NCBI GenBank assembly: GCA_038380435.1
Contig: JAWZYU010000731.1
Coordinates: forward strand, 1-64,000
Length of the DNA stretch: 64,000 bases
DNA from: Ryuthela nishihirai
Taxonomy: Eukaryota > Arthropoda > Arachnida > Araneae > Heptathelidae
Reading direction: 5' to 3'
Of this stretch, positions 10,810-23,800 are shown in pieces. The notes below the pieces were generated by a model, which saw only the letters and a list, made by a program, of their open reading frames with translations, was not told the DNA's origin and searched no databases. Positions within the stretch are counted from its first letter, which is position 1. Each line of letters opens with the position of its first letter. A program made the translations under genes and the position numbers.

Positions 10810-11206
10810 TAAAGGTTCAGAAAATTCGTAGTTTATAGAGAGAAGGGTGAAGTTTTTGTTTCTAGGACTTCCCCGCTCTTTCCTGAACGCTTTACTAATC
10901 CTTCAGAGGAAAAAGAATCAATCAACATATCCAGTTCTCCTGTTTGCCAGAGTGGTAATGTGAAGTGCACAGTTTTCAAACATCTAGACATCTTAAAGGT
11001 TAAAAATGTTTGATGATGTCTTTTTCTAATATCATCATGACACTCAGTCAGCATCTGAAAGCGAAAATATGGAATCTCTTTCTATTCTCTTAAACGTACT
11101 AGTTAATGTATTGAATTTTTCTGTTCACATATGATTTAGAAACATGTCGATAATTTGGCTTTTATCGATGTGAAATAATTAATAATTTTCGTTACTTCAT
11201 TTCTAG
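10810..11206. other. Intron remainder before exon d
   Basis: No recognised element. A 73-codon minus-strand open frame (10833–11054) has no family resemblance I can name. Confidence 0.5.
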
Positions 11207-11311
11207 TATATTAAAATAGGCGATAATGTTGTGGAATATTCACCGGAATTTAGATTTTACATCACGACAAGACTTCGCAATCCACATTTTCTACCTGAAA
11301 TATCAGTGAAG
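11207..11311 (+). CDS. DNAH3: Dynein heavy chain exon d: AAA5 beta-strand segment
   Basis: A 35-codon exon, phase 0 at both ends: YIKIGDNVVEYSPEF then FRFYITTRLRNPHFLPEISVK. FYITTRLRNPHxLPE is the conserved dynein AAA5 motif that precedes TLLNFMITP. Acceptor TTTCTAG at 11206, donor GTAAGT at 11312. It sits alone between a 6.8-kb intron carrying the 128-bp tandem array and a 7.4-kb intron full of LINE copies. Confidence 0.93.
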
Positions 11312-11817
11312 GTAAGTATATTTATATATAAATTAGTAAAAGTATAGTTATAGTATAACAATGGTAAAAGATCTATATATCATGGTAAAAGATATATTAA
11401 TCAGTAAAATTAAGTATGTTTTATATATAAATTATATTTACTATAAGTGAACACGTTACTAATAATTGCTATGAATTTAATAATTTAGACCGTTACCATT
11501 ATTTTTTTCCATTTATTTGCATGATTTCTTTTTCATGTTTTCTTTTTTTTTTTTTTCCAATCCTCTCATCTTAGGAAGAAGATCGTCTCCTTGACCTTCA
11601 CACATTTTTTGGTACATTTTGTGCACCTGGTGCAGTGTCATCAACGACGTTCCCAGACAACAGAAATATCTAACGGCAAAACCATACCACAAGAACAAAA
11701 TGATAACAAATATCATCAATATGTAGATTTGCAATAGAAATTATTATCATTAAAAATATTAATATCTATGATATATATATTATTCACTTATTAAATTATA
11801 TAAAGAAAATCACTCAA
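11312..11817. other. Intron remainder after exon d
   Basis: AT-rich. Around 11330–11370 a stretch reading AGTATAGTTATAGTATAACA resembles the hAT-like MITE interior. A T14-type run lies near 11542–11556. No gene seen. Confidence 0.5.
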
Positions 11818-12712
11818 TTGATTATGCGAAGGATTCTACAACATCCCCTACCACTTCTGAATCCACATTGCTCATCACGCAATTGCCTGTCAACGAGATT
11901 CTTAATTCTATTAAGCACAATCATGGAAAGAACTTTACCTGGAACAGAGAGTAGGCTGATACCCCTATAGTTATCACAAGAACTGCGATCACCTTTTTTG
12001 AAAATAGGGATAATAATAGCTCTGGTAAAATCTTTAGGAACTATGCCTTTATCATAAAAGATATTCAGAATTTCAGTCATCCAACTGGTAACCGAAACAT
12101 TCCCAGCTGTGAGCATTTCTGTAGTAAAACCATCTACCCCTTTGGATTTATGAAGTTTAAGTTTAGAAATAGCCAAAATAACTTCAGAGTGTGTTATAGG
12201 GCCAACATTAAAGCCACCAATGCATCTATCATCATTGCAAACAATGGGAGTAGAACTAACCACATTGTTTAGAACATCACTGAAATGCCCAGCCCACCTA
12301 GCCATGACAGAATCATCACCTTCTATAATCTTACCTTGTTTATCCTTCAATCCCTGTATACCTGTTCGTTTTCTACCACACAAAACACTTTGTCAGCCAA
12401 ACCATCAAGCCAAAGATTCTTATCAGCAGCTAACTGATTCTTTACACGTTTATTAAGCTCTCTGTAATCCTTTCTATTAGGACTAGTAGGGTATTGATTA
12501 AGGATATTCCTGCAATTAAGGATATTCTGTCTCCTCTGCTCCTTTTTTCCTAAAAGAGTACTGTTAGTTTCCAAAAAAGTCTATTTAAAATGTTCCCATT
12601 CTTTCTCAACTTCAGTAGTAAGCAAACTATGACTATCATAATGACTAAGTAACCTATCATGATAAGCTTTAGCTATAACTGGGTCTTTCAGAACTTCAGT
12701 ACCTGTAAATGG
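11818..12712 (-). mobile_element. LINE fragment (RT start), reverse
   Basis: The minus strand encodes ETNSTLLGKKEQRRQN, CGRKRTGIQGLKDKQGK, GDRSSCDNYRGISLLSVPGK and EQCGFRSGRG. These are the N-terminal part of a non-LTR reverse transcriptase up to motif 2/3, where the copy stops. It is about as close to the + copy (12715–16353) as the minus copy at 16358–17245 is, so all three belong to one family. Clade not assigned. Confidence 0.85.
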
Positions 12713-12714
12713 TA

Positions 12715-15700
12715 GCTAGTCGTAAACTGGAAGGAGAGCTGTGCACCAATCCCTAGTGATGATACACAGAACCGACCAGGTCTAGCACCTAATGTCCGAC
12801 CCCGCGTTCTCGTGGTGCAGGCCGTTAGTACCTTTCAAAAGAGATATTCTCTTTTGGAAGGGAACGGAAGGGGGGGGGGGGGCTGCCAGTTCAGTATGGC
12901 CTACTGATCTGGTCGTCTACGGCCACTTTTTTTCTTTTTTTTCAACCCTGCTGAGGAGTGGTCAACTTCACAGGGTCCTAGTGCTGACCATTTATACCTA
13001 CTAGACTGGACTTGTTTATGGATTTGAGCTTGATTATGGATCCTGGACTTGCTGCACTGGTGGGCCTCTGTTGAGGGAGAGTCTGCCGCTGTGTTTTCTG
13101 TTTGCTTCTGGGTTGCCAGCTCTAAGTGAACAGAGGCATGGGATACCTTATATCAGCTGGTGGATAATCCTAATCAGAGGCCATCGCAGGTACCTGAACC
13201 TTACTTAGCTAGTTGGGCATCGTCAAGCCTAAACTGGAGTAATGCGTCTCAGGCAGGCCATGTGGCTCTTGAAAAAGCCCACTTGAAAAGGTGGTGCCTG
13301 AAGTTCCTACCAGCATCGGTGACTTCAGCCTTTAGCAGAGGAGGAACAGGTCTGTGCCCCATGCCTGCGATCAGGGGGCTGTTTGATATTGTTGGCCCTA
13401 TCGATCTCAATAAACCTAATTTCTTTAAAAATCCTACTAATCATTTTCTCTCTGCAGGAACGTGAGGACATTACGTAGAGATTATTCTCTTGATGTCCTC
13501 ATGCAGGAATTCCAGCGCTATAACCTAGATATTCTAGGCTTGCAAGAGACCAGATGGACAGGTAAAGGTGAGATACTTAAAACAAACTTTAAATTTCTCT
13601 TTACAAAGAGGGAGGATGGAAAGCATCACCAAGGCGTGGGTCTGCTGCTCAGCAGACATGCTAGTGATGCTCTTCTAGGATATGAGTGCATTAATGAAAG
13701 GTTCTTTACAGCAAAATTTCAGACAAGTATTAAAGACTTGAATGTTATCTGCTGTTATGCCCCCACTGAGGATGCCAATGAGGATGAGAAGGATAGGTTT
13801 TATGGACAACTTCAGGATATTTTGAATTCTGTCAAGACAGGATAGATATTACCCTTGTTCTAGGTGACTTCAATGCCAAAGTTGGTACTGACTCTGACCT
13901 TTGGGGAGGAGTAATAGGCCCTTTTGGTATTGGTAGCTGCAATGGCAATGGGCAACGTCTCCTATAGGTAAGTAAACTCAATGGTTTCAGAATAACTAAC
14001 ACTTATTACAAACACCGCGACATACATAAGTATACATGGGTTTCACCTGATGGGCTGCATAGGAATATGATTGATTATATATTAATTAACAGCAAATGGG
14101 CTAGTTCTGTTAGAAATACCAGGACATATAGGGGAGCTGAAATTGGATCTGACCATTACCTTGTTAAAAGTGTCTTGCAACTTAAACTTAAAAAGTGTTG
14201 TGCTAGGGTTAAAAAATTTACTTTTAAAAACGAAGCTCTGAAAGACCCAGTTATAGCTAAAGCTTACCATGATAGGTTACTTAGTCATTATGACAGTCAT
14301 GGTTTGCTTAATACTGAAGTTGAGGAAGAATGGGGCCATTTTAAATAGGCTTTTTTGGAAACTAACAGTACTCTTTTAGGAAAAAAGGAGCAGAGGAGGC
14401 AGAATTATTTAAGTGATAAGGCACTTGAGCTTATTTCTGAAAGAAGGAACGGCAGGAATGTCCTTAATCAGTACCCTACTAGTCCTAATAGAAAGGATTA
14501 TAGAAAAATTAATAAATATGTAAAGGATCAGTTAGCTACTGATAAGAATCTTTGGCTTGATGGTTTGGCTGACAAAGCCGAGGAATCAGTTAGACAGCAC
14601 AACAGCAGAGAGCTGTACTAGATAGTTAATGTTTTGTGTGGTAGAAAACGGACTGGTATACAAGGATTGAAGGATAAAAAAGGTAAGGTTATAGAAGGTG
14701 AGGATTCTGTCATGACTAGGTGGGCTGAGCATTTCAGTGATGTTCTAAACAATGTGGTTAGTTCTCTCCCATTGTTTGTAATGATGATAGATGCACTGGC
14801 AGCTTTAATGTTGGCCCTATAACACAATCTGAAGTTATTTTGGCTATCTCTAAACTTAAACTTCATAAATCCCCAGGGGTAGATGAAATTACTACAGAAA
14901 TGCTCAGAGCTGGGAATGTTTCGGTTACCACTTGGATGAATGAAATTTTGAATAACTTTTATGATAAAGGCATGGTTCCTAAAGATTTTACCAGAGCTAT
15001 TATTATCCCTATTTTCAAAAAAGGTGATCGCAGTTCTTGTGATAACTATAGGGGTATCAGCCTACTCTCTGTTCCAGGTAAAGTTCTTTCCATGATTGTG
15101 CTTAATAGGATTAAGAATCTGGTTGACAGTCAATTGCGTGATGAGCAATGTGGATTCAGAAGTGGTAGGGGATGTGTGGATCAGATATTTTCACTTAGGC
15201 AGATTCTTGAGAAATGTTTTGAGTTTCAGAAACCTTTGGTTGCTAGCTTTGTTGATTTCAAAAAGGTTTTCGACTCTGTTGATCGTCATAATTTGTGGTT
15301 GATTGTGAGATCATATGGTATACCAGACAAGTTAGTTAACATAATGAAAGCTCTCTATAATAACACTGAGTCATGTGTGAGAGTTGGTAAGACTTGTAGC
15401 AATTGGTTTAGCATTACATCGGTGTTCGACAAGGGTGCATCTTGTCTCCTTTTCTCTTTAGTTTGGTTGTTGATTATGTTATGCGAAATTCACTTCAAGG
15501 GAAAGATTTTGGCCTTAATTGGGCTGGAGATACGAAAATTTCTGATTTAGATTATGCTGATGATTTAGCCCTTTTGGCAAATGATGTTGATGAGATGAAC
15601 TCTTTCATTCGAGCTGTTGATGAGACTGGTAGTAGAGTAGGTTTGGTTATAAACAGAGAGAAAACTAAAGTGATGAAAATTGGTCAGGCAGGTTGTGATT

Positions 15701-16353
15701 CAGTTAATGTGAATGGTTGCAGTCTTGAGCAGGTGTCACAGTTTAATTACCTTGGGAGCTATGTAACTGATACTGGTGATATGCGGCATGAGATTAACAG
15801 ACGAATAGGTATTGCTGCCGGGGACTTTTAAGAATCTATGGAGATTGTGGAGAAATAGGCGTATACACCTAAAGACTAAAATTAGACTGTATAATAGTTT
15901 GGTTCTTTCTAGGGTTAGTTATGGTAGTGAAACTTGGACGCTATGTAAACAAGATAACAGGAAACTAGATGCTTTTGATTCTAGATGCTTACGCAGTATC
16001 TTGGGTATTAGGTGGTTTAACTTTGTAACTAATGATGAGGTTAGGCAAAGGAGTCTGCAACCTCCTTTAAGCAGCATATTGTGCAGAGAGAGACTCCGCT
16101 GGTTTGGCCGTGTTGCCCGTATGGATAATTATAGATTGGCGAATAAGATTATGAACAGTGTGCCTAAAGGCCTCAGAAAAAAGGGGAGACCTAGGATGCG
16201 GTGGGCAGACAATGTCAAACAGGACCTTGTTAGAATTGGTGTGCAGTGGCCGGATGCAGCAGATGCAGCTCAGGACAGATATGCTTGGAGAATTAAACTG
16301 CACGGTCTGGTTGGACCTCCGTAGCCCATGGCTGCTTGAGGATGATGATGATG
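12715..16353 (+). mobile_element. APE-type non-LTR retrotransposon, near complete, dead
   Basis: It comprises a leader region (12715–13458, with an 11–12 G run near 12870), an apurinic-type endonuclease, a reverse transcriptase, a C-terminal region and a GATGATGATGATGATGA tail at about 16340–16353. It lies head-to-head with a minus-strand copy at its left and tail-to-tail with another at its right. Clear target duplications were not found. The clade (CR1/L2, RTE, I group) is left open. Confidence 0.88.
13459..16324 (+). pseudogene. LINE ORF2 remains: endonuclease plus reverse transcriptase
   Basis: Endonuclease blocks: NVRTLRRDYSLDVLMQEF, LDILGLQETRWTGKGE, VLGDFNAKVGTD, IDYILINSKWAS and GSDHYLVK. 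Reverse transcriptase blocks: DNYRGISLLSVPGKVLS, EQCGFRSGRGCVDQIFSLRQ, VDFKKVFDSVDR (catalytic Asp of motif A) and DYADDLALLA (motif C). Then YLGSYVTDTG, SYGSETWTLC and ERLRWFGRVARMDN. The frame is broken: a 2-base insertion near 13845 compared with the minus copy, a CAG-to-TAG stop at 14346–14348, a stop near 14619, and shifts near 14820, 15425 and 15830. It cannot make a working protein. The start is not intact; the usual Trp before NVRTL reads Arg. Confidence 0.9.
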
Positions 16354-16357
16354 ATGA

Positions 16358-17245
16358 ATCCTTTCTATTAGGACTAGTAGGGTATTGATTAAGGATATTT
16401 CTGCAGTTCTTTCTTTCTGAAATAAGCTCACTCAAATAATTCTGTCTCCTCTGTTCCTTTTTTCCTAAAAGAGTACTGTTAGTTTCCAAAAAAGTCTGTT
16501 TAAAATGTTCCCATTCTTTCTCAACTTCAGCAGTAAGCAAACCATGACTGTCATAATGACTAAGTAACCTATCGTGGTAAGCTTTAGCTATAACTGGGTC
16601 TTTCAGAGCTTCAGTATTAAAGGTAAATTTTTTAACCCTAGCACAACACTTTTTAAGTTTAATTTGCAAGACACTTTTAACAAGGTAATGGTCAGATCCA
16701 ATTTCAGCTCCCCTATATGTCCTGGTATTTCTAACAGAACTAGCCCATTTGCTGTTAATTAATATATAATCAATCATATTCTTATGCAGCCCATCAGGTG
16801 AAACCCATGTGTATTTATGTATGTCGCGGTGTTTGTAATATGTGTTAGTTATTCAGAAACCATTGAGTTTACTTACCTGTAGGAGACGTTGCCATTGCCA
16901 TTGCAGCTACCAATACCAAAAGGGCCTATCACTCCTCCCCAAAGGTCAGAGTCAGTACCAACTTTGGCATTGAAGTCCCCAAGAACAAGGGTAATATCTC
17001 CTTTCTTGACAGAATTCAAAATATCCTGAAGTTGTCCGTAAAAACTATCCTTCTCATCCTCATCGGCATCCTCATTGGGGGCATAACAGCAGATAACATT
17101 CAAGTCTTTAACGCTTGTCTGAAATTTTGCTGTAAGAAACCTTTCATTAATGCACTCATATCCTAGAAGAGCATCACTGGCGTGTCTGCTATAAGAAGCA
17201 GACCTTCGCCTTGGAGATGCTTGTTATCTTCTCTCCCTGAATAGA
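16358..17245 (-). mobile_element. LINE fragment (endonuclease part), reverse
   Basis: The minus strand carries LNVICCYAPNEDADEDEKD, LVLGDFNAKVGTDSDLWGG, MIDYILINSKWASSVRN, KFTFNTEALKDPVIAKAYH and NQYPTSPNRKD, where it is cut. It keeps Gln (CAG) where the + copy has a stop, but has its own frameshift near GNGN. A chimeric minus-strand open frame runs through the junction into antisense of the + copy and is not meaningful. Confidence 0.85.
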
Positions 17246-17594
17246 GGAATTTGAGATTATTTTTAACTTTTACTGGGTAAAAATGAAAGCTTACAGCATT
17301 TGGGACATTTTCGATAAGTACATCCATCCACTAAACAACTTTAAAATTTTCCAAAATTGCGAAAATTTGTGGGGATATTTTTCGAGGAATTTTCGCACGA
17401 AGCAAAACTTTTAGAAAGACATAATGACAGTTGCCAATATTTTCATATTTCAAAACAGTTGAGGAAAAAACTGATTGCTATATCATACCTACTGCTGAAA
17501 TATATTTGGTTAATGCAGTTAATTATTCTCGAATGCTCTGTGAGATTGATCACTTCTCAACAAAGTGAAGACATAGAAAGTGTCAGAAGATCCG
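17246..17594. other. Intron remainder, nothing recognised
   Basis: AT-rich sequence between the LINE cluster and a SINE; no element or gene recognised. Confidence 0.5.
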
Positions 17595-18455
17595 GGTTGG
17601 GTTGTTTTACCTCTGAGCGGCACTTTTTTGCACACCATGGGCTAAATGGCCAGGTCACATGGACCCCGAAGGCTCAGAGAAGGTTGGGGGAGGGGACCCA
17701 CTGGAACAGCTGTTGGGAGACAGATGGTAGCCTCCCGTCAAGGCCATCCAGCGTGTTCTTTAACGTTGGGTTGTTTTACCTCTGAGCGGCACTTTTTTGC
17801 ACACAATGGGCTAAATGGCCAGGCCACAAGGACCCCGAAGGCTCAGAGAAGGTTGGGGGAGGGGACCCACTGAAATAGCTGTTGGGAGACAGATGGTATC
17901 CTCCCGTCAAGGCCATCCAGCGTGTTCTTTAACGTTGGGTTGTTTTACCTCTGAGCGGCACTTTTTTGCACACCATGGGCTAATGGCCAGGTCACAAGGA
18001 CCCCGAAGGCTCAGAGAAGGTTGGGGGAGGGGACCCACTGGAACAGCTGTTGGGTGACAGATGGTAGCCTCCCGTCAAGGCCATCCAGCGTATTCTTTAA
18101 CGTTGGGTGTTTTACATCTGAGCGGCACTTTTTTGCACACCATGGGCTATATGGCCAGGCCACAAGGACCCCGAAGTCTCAGAGGAAGTTTGGGGAGGGA
18201 TGGTAGCCTCCCGTTAAGGCCATCCAGCGTGTTCTTTAACGTGTACAGGGTATTGCTCTCTAACACACAGGGCCGCGGCTTAACGTCCCATCCGACGGAC
18301 GGCGGCCTTTCCAAGCCCATCGGTGTCCCCTACTGACCGTGGGCAGGGAGGGGAATTTTGCGGAGGTAGATCTCAACGCTGACCCAGCTGGGACTCGAAC
18401 CTGGGAACTACAGATTATGAGCTTGGCGCGCTACCGACTGAGCCACCCCCGCCCC
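17595..18455 (-). mobile_element. tRNA-headed SINE, 4 tail modules
   Basis: Reverse orientation with tail modules starting near 17595, 17765, 17935 and 18105. The innermost one is diverged and carries a deletion around AGAGGAAGTTTGGGGAGG. Body and head are complete, ending GAGCCACCCCCGCCCC. No clear target duplication. Confidence 0.9.
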
Positions 18456-18705
18456 TTGCTGAAGTATGAATTGATTGGTGTAGTAAATTAAATCCTAATG
18501 CAATACAATTTTATTCCTAAATAATGCGAAGATTTTGCAATGTGTTTAACTTGCAGTGCATTCAGTTTTGCATTTTAACTATTTTAAAACCTTTCAAGTT
18601 TAAATAATTCTCTACAGTAAAAATAAAATTAAATTTCATGCAGATAAAATTTGATTTCAAAATATTTTAGCTGTTTCTTCTATGTATCGTTTTTTTTTTG
18701 AACAG

Positions 18706-18891
18706 GTGACTCTACTTAATTTCATGATTACACCTCTTGGTTTGCAAGACCAACTTTTGGGAATCGTTGCTGCGAAAGAAAATCCTGATCTGGAAGAAAA
18801 CAAAAATAAACTTATTTTAGAAAGTGCAGAAAACAAACGCCAACTCAAAGAAATAGAAGATAGAATCCTTCATGTATTATCTACATCTGAA
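18706..18891 (+). CDS. DNAH3: Dynein heavy chain exon e: AAA5 to AAA6 linker helices
   Basis: 62 codons, phase 0 at both ends. It starts VTLLNFMITPLGLQDQLLGI and runs through a long charged helix (LEENKNKLILESAENKRQLKEIEDRIL) written here only as its key parts. TLLNFMITP-GL-DQLLGIV-AKE-P-LEE is a hallmark of all axonemal dyneins. Acceptor GAACAG at 18705 behind a ten-T tract, donor GTAAGT at 18892. Confidence 0.95.
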
Positions 18892-19128
18892 GTAAGTATT
18901 TGTAGCAAGTAATATATATATTTACACCAGAAAATTAAGGTAAAAACAGCGTTTTGTTATTAATATTTTATTTTAACAACATCGCGGAGGGTATATATAT
19001 ATACGCTGTTATAGGCAACATTACATGAAAATTTCAAATGTTCAGTCTATATTCTTCTACGACCCTTGCAACATGCACAATACTAATGCCTATAAAATCG
19101 CGGATTTCTACCAGATTACTCCATTTCA

Positions 19129-19516
19129 GGGGGCGGGGGTGGCTCAGTCGGTAGCGTGCCAGGCTCGTAATCTGTAGTTCCCAGGTTCGAGTCCCAGCTA
19201 TGTCACCGTTGAGATTTATCTCCGCAAAATTCTCCGCCCTGCCCACGGTCAGTAGGGGACACCAATGGGCTTGGAAAGGCCGCCGTCCGTCGGATGGGAC
19301 GTTAAGTTGTGGCCCCGTGTGCGGGACAGACGTACCCTGTGCACATTAAAGAACACGCTGGATGGCCTTGACGGGAGGCTACCATCTGTCTCCCAACAGC
19401 TGTTCCAGTGGGTCCCCTCCCCCAACCTTCTCTGAGCCTTCGGGGTGCATGTGACCTGGCCATTTAGCCCATGGTGTGCAAAAAAGTGCCGCTCAGAGGT
19501 AAAACAACTCAACCCA
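19129..19516 (+). mobile_element. tRNA-headed SINE, 1 tail module
   Basis: Head GGGGCGGGGGTGGCTCAGTC, body and one tail module ending CAACTCAACCCA. Perfect 11-bp target duplication ACTCCATTTCA at 19118–19128 and 19517–19527. Confidence 0.94.
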
Positions 19517-20445
19517 ACTCCATTTCAAAACTGTTCCTTGCAATTTCAAAACTGATGCTTGTGTGGAGGATTAATCTCATTGTTTCTACTGAAGATGGCA
19601 AACCATAATCGCATAGGTGAGTGAGTCCTTTCAATGGCTGGCAGTCGGAAGACTTGAAGCAGAATAGTTGTAGGTTGAAGTACCAAGATGATTGTCTGTC
19701 GGAAGACTTGAAGCAAAATAGTTATAAGTCGAGGTAGTAAGATGGATGGCTGTGAGAAGACTTGAAGCAAAATAGTTATAGGTCGACGTAGCACGATGGA
19801 TGACTGTCGGAAGACTTGAAGCAAGATAGTTGTAGGTCGAAGTAGCAAGATGGTTGGCTGTCGGAAGATTTGAAGCAAGATAGTTGGAGGCCAAAGAAGG
19901 AAGATGCTTGGCAGTCGGAAGACTTAAAACAAGATAGTTGTAGGTCGAGGTAGCAAGATGGATGGCTGTCAGAAGACTTGAAGAAAGATATTTATAGGTC
20001 GAGGTAGCAAGATGGATGGTTGTCAGAAGACTTGAAGCAAGATAGTTATAGGTCGAGGTAGCAAGATGGATGGCTGTCGGAAGACTTGAAGCAAGATAGT
20101 TATAGGTCGAGGTAGCAAGATGGATGACTGTCGGAAGACTTGAAGCAAGATAGTTATAGGTCGAGGTAGCAAGATGGATGGCTGTCGGAAGACTTAAAGC
20201 AAGATAGTTATAGGTCGAGGTAGCAAGATGGATGGCTGTCGGAAGACTTGAAGCAAGATATTTATAAGTCGAGATAGCAAGATGGATGGCTGTCGGAAGA
20301 CTTGAAGCAAGATAGTTATAGGTCGAGGTAGCAAGATGGAAGGCTGTCGGAAGATTTGAAGCAAGATAGTTGGAGGCCAAAGAAGGAAGATGCTTGGCAG
20401 TCGGAAGACTTAAAACAAGATAGTTGTAGGTCGAGGTAGCAAGAT

Positions 20446-20833
20446 TTGGGTTGGGTTGTTTTACCTCTGAGCGGCACTTTTTTGCACACCATGGGCTAAA
20501 TGGCCAGGTCACATGGACCCCGAAGGCTCAGAGAAGGTTGGGGAGGGGACCCACTGGAACAGCTGTTGGGAGACAGATGGTAGCCTCCCGTCAAGGCCAT
20601 CCAGCGTGTTCTTTAACGTGCACAGGGTATGGCTCTCCCGCACACGGGGCCACGGCTTAACGTCCCATCCGACGGACGGCGGCCTTTCCAAGCCCATCGG
20701 TGTCCCCTACTGACCGTGGGCAGGGCGGGGAAATTTTGCGGAGATAAATCTCAACGCTGACCCAGCTGGGACTCGAACCTGGGAACTACAGATTACGAGC
20801 CTGGCGCGCTACCGACTGAGCCACCCCCGCCCC
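20446..20833 (-). mobile_element. tRNA-headed SINE inside the minisatellite, 1 tail module
   Basis: Complete reverse copy from TTGGGTTGGGTTGTTTTACC to GAGCCACCCCCGCCCC. A perfect 14-bp target duplication made of the minisatellite itself, CGAGGTAGCAAGAT, lies at 20432–20445 and 20834–20847. It was not copied along with the neighbouring repeat units. Confidence 0.95.
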
Positions 20834-23800
20834 CGAGGTAGCAAGATGGATGGCTGTCAGAAGACTTGAAGAAAGATATTTATAGGTCGAGGTAGCAAGA
20901 TGGATGGTTGTCAGAAGACTTGAAGCAAGATAGTTATAGGTCGAGGTAGCAAGATGGATGGCTGTCGGAAGACTTGAGGCAAGATAGTTATAGGTCGAGG
21001 TAGCAAGATGGATGACTGTCGGAAGACTTGAAGCAAGATATTTATAGGTCGAGGTAGCAAGATGGATGGCTGTCAGAAGACTTGAAGAAAGATATTTATA
21101 GGTCGAGGTAGCAAGATGGATGGTTGTCAGAAGACTTGAAGCAAGATAGTTATAGGTCGAGGTAGCAAGATGGAAGGCTGTCGGAAGATTTGAAGCAAGA
21201 TAGTTGGAGGCCAAAGAAGGAAGATGCTTGGCAGTCGGAAGACTTAAAACAAGATAGTTGTAGGTCGAGGTAGCAAGATGGATGGCTGTCGGAAGACTTG
21301 AAGCAAGATATTTATAGGTCGAGAGAGCAAGATGGATGGCTGTCGGAAGACTTGAAGCAAGATATTTATAGGTCGAGGTAGCAAGATGGATGGCTGTCAG
21401 AAGACTTGAAGAAAGATATTTATAGGTCGAGGTAGCAAGATGGATGGTTGTCAGAAGACTTGAAGCAAGATAGTTATAGGTCGAGGTAGCAAGATGGATG
21501 GCTGTCGGAAGACTTGAAGCAAGATAGTTATAGGTCGAGGTAGCAAGATGGATGACTGTCGGAAGACTTGAAGCAAGATAGTTATAGGTCGAGGTAGCAA
21601 GATGGATGGCTGTCGGAAGACTTAAAGCAAGATAGTTATAGGTCGAGGTAGCAAGATGGATGGCTGTCGGAAGACTTGAAGCAAGATATTTATAAGTCGA
21701 GATAGCAAGATGGATGGCTGTCGGAAGACTTGAAGCAAGATAGTTATAGGTCGAGGTAGCAAGATGGAAGGCTGTCGGAAGATTTGAAGCAAGATAGTTG
21801 GAGGCCAAAGAAGGAAGATGCTTGGCAGTCGGAAGACTTAAAACAAGATAGTTGTAGGTCGAGGTAGCAAGATGGATGGCTGTCAGAAGACTTGAAGAAA
21901 GATATTTATAGGTCGAGGTAGCAAGATGGATGGTTGTCAGAAGACTTAAAGCAAGATAGTTATAGGTCGAGGTAGCAAGATGGATGGCTGTCGGAAGACT
22001 TGAAGCAAGATATTTATAAGTCGAGATAGCAAGATGGATGGCTGTCGGAAGACTTGAAGCAAGATAGTTATAGGTCGAGGTAGCAAGATGGAAGGCTGTC
22101 GGAAGATTTGAAGCAAGATAGTTGGAGGCCAAAGAAGGAAGATGCTTGGCAGTCGGAAGACTTAAAACAAGATAGTTGTAGGTCGAGGTAGCAAGATGGA
22201 TGGCTGTCGGAAGACTTGAAGCAAGATATTTATAGGTCGAGAGAGCAAGATGGATGGCTGTCGGAAGACTTGAAGCAAGATATTTATAGGTCGAGGTAGC
22301 AAGATGGATGGCTGTCAGAAGACTTGAAGAAAGATATTTATAGGTCGAGGTAGCAAGATGGATGGTTGTCAGAAGACTTGAAGCAAGATAGTTATAGGTC
22401 GAGGTAGCAAGATGGATGGCTGTCGGAAGACTTGAAGCAAGATATTTATAAGTCGAGATAGCAAGATGGATGGCTGTCGGAAGACTTGAAGCAAGATAGT
22501 TATAGGTCGAGGTAGCAAGATGGAAGGCTGTCGGAAGATTTGAAGCAAGATAGTTGGAGGCCAAAGAAGGAAGATGCTTGGCAGTCGGAAGACTTAAAAC
22601 AAGATAGTTGTAGGTCGAGGTAGCAAGATGGATGGCTGTCAGAAGACTTGAAGAAAGATATTTATAGGTCGAGGTAGCAAGATGGATGGTTGTCAGAAGA
22701 CTTGAAGCAAGATAGTTATAGGTCGAGGTAGCAAGATGGATGGCTGTCGGAAGACTTGAAGCAAGATAGTTATAGGTCGAGGTAGCAAGATGGATGACTG
22801 TCGGAAGACTTGAAGCAAGATAGTTATAGGTCGAGGTAGCAAGATGGATGGCTGTCGGAAGACTTAAAGCAAGATAGTTATAGGTCGAGGTAGCAAGATG
22901 GATGGCTGTCGGAAGACTTGAAGCAAGATATTTATAAGTCGAGATAGCAAGATGGATGGCTGTCGGAAGACTTGAAGCAAGATAGTTATAGGTCGAGGTA
23001 GCAAGATGGAAGGCTGTCGGAAGATTTGAAGCAAGATAGTTGGAGGCCAAAGAAGGAAGATGCTTGGCAGTCGGAAGACTTAAAACAAGATAGTTGTAGG
23101 TCGAGGTAGCAAGATGGATGGCTGTCGGAAGACTTGAAGCAAGATATTTATAGGTCGAGAGAGCAAGATGGATGGCTGTCGGAAGACTTGAAGCAAGATA
23201 TTTATAGGTCGAGGAAGCAAGATGGATGGCTGTCGGAAGACTTGAAGCAAGATAGTAATAGGTCGAGATAGCAAGATGGATGGCTGTCAGAAGACTTGAA
23301 GCAAGATAGTTATAGGTCGAGGTAGCAAGATGGATGACTGTCGGAAGACTTGAAGCAAGATAGTTATAGGTCGAGGTAGCAAGATGGATGACTGTCGGAA
23401 GACTTGAAGCAAGATAGTTATAGGTCGAGGTAGCAAGATGGATGACTGTCGGAAGACTTGAAGCAAGATAGTTATAGGTCGAGGTAGCAAGATGGATGGC
23501 TGTCGGAAGACTTAAAGCAAGATATTTATAGGTCGAGATAGCAAGATGGATGGCTGTCGGAAGACTTGAAGCAAGATATTTGTAGGTCGAGGTAGCAAGA
23601 TGGATGGCTGTCGGAAGACTTGAAGCAAAATAGTTATAGGTCGAGGTAGCAAGATGGATGGCTGTCGGAAGACTTGAAGCAACATATTTATAGGTCGAGG
23701 TAGCAAGGTGGATGGCTGTCGGAAGACTTGAAGCAAGATATTTATAGGTCGAGATAGCAAGATGGATGGCTGTCGGAAGACTTGAAGCAAGATAGTTATA

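Noticed and set aside
16067..16777. 236-codon minus-strand LINE-like frame
   Set aside because: Its first part is real LINE endonuclease remains. The rest is antisense of a different LINE copy read through the GAT tail junction (poly-Ser), so it is a chimera.
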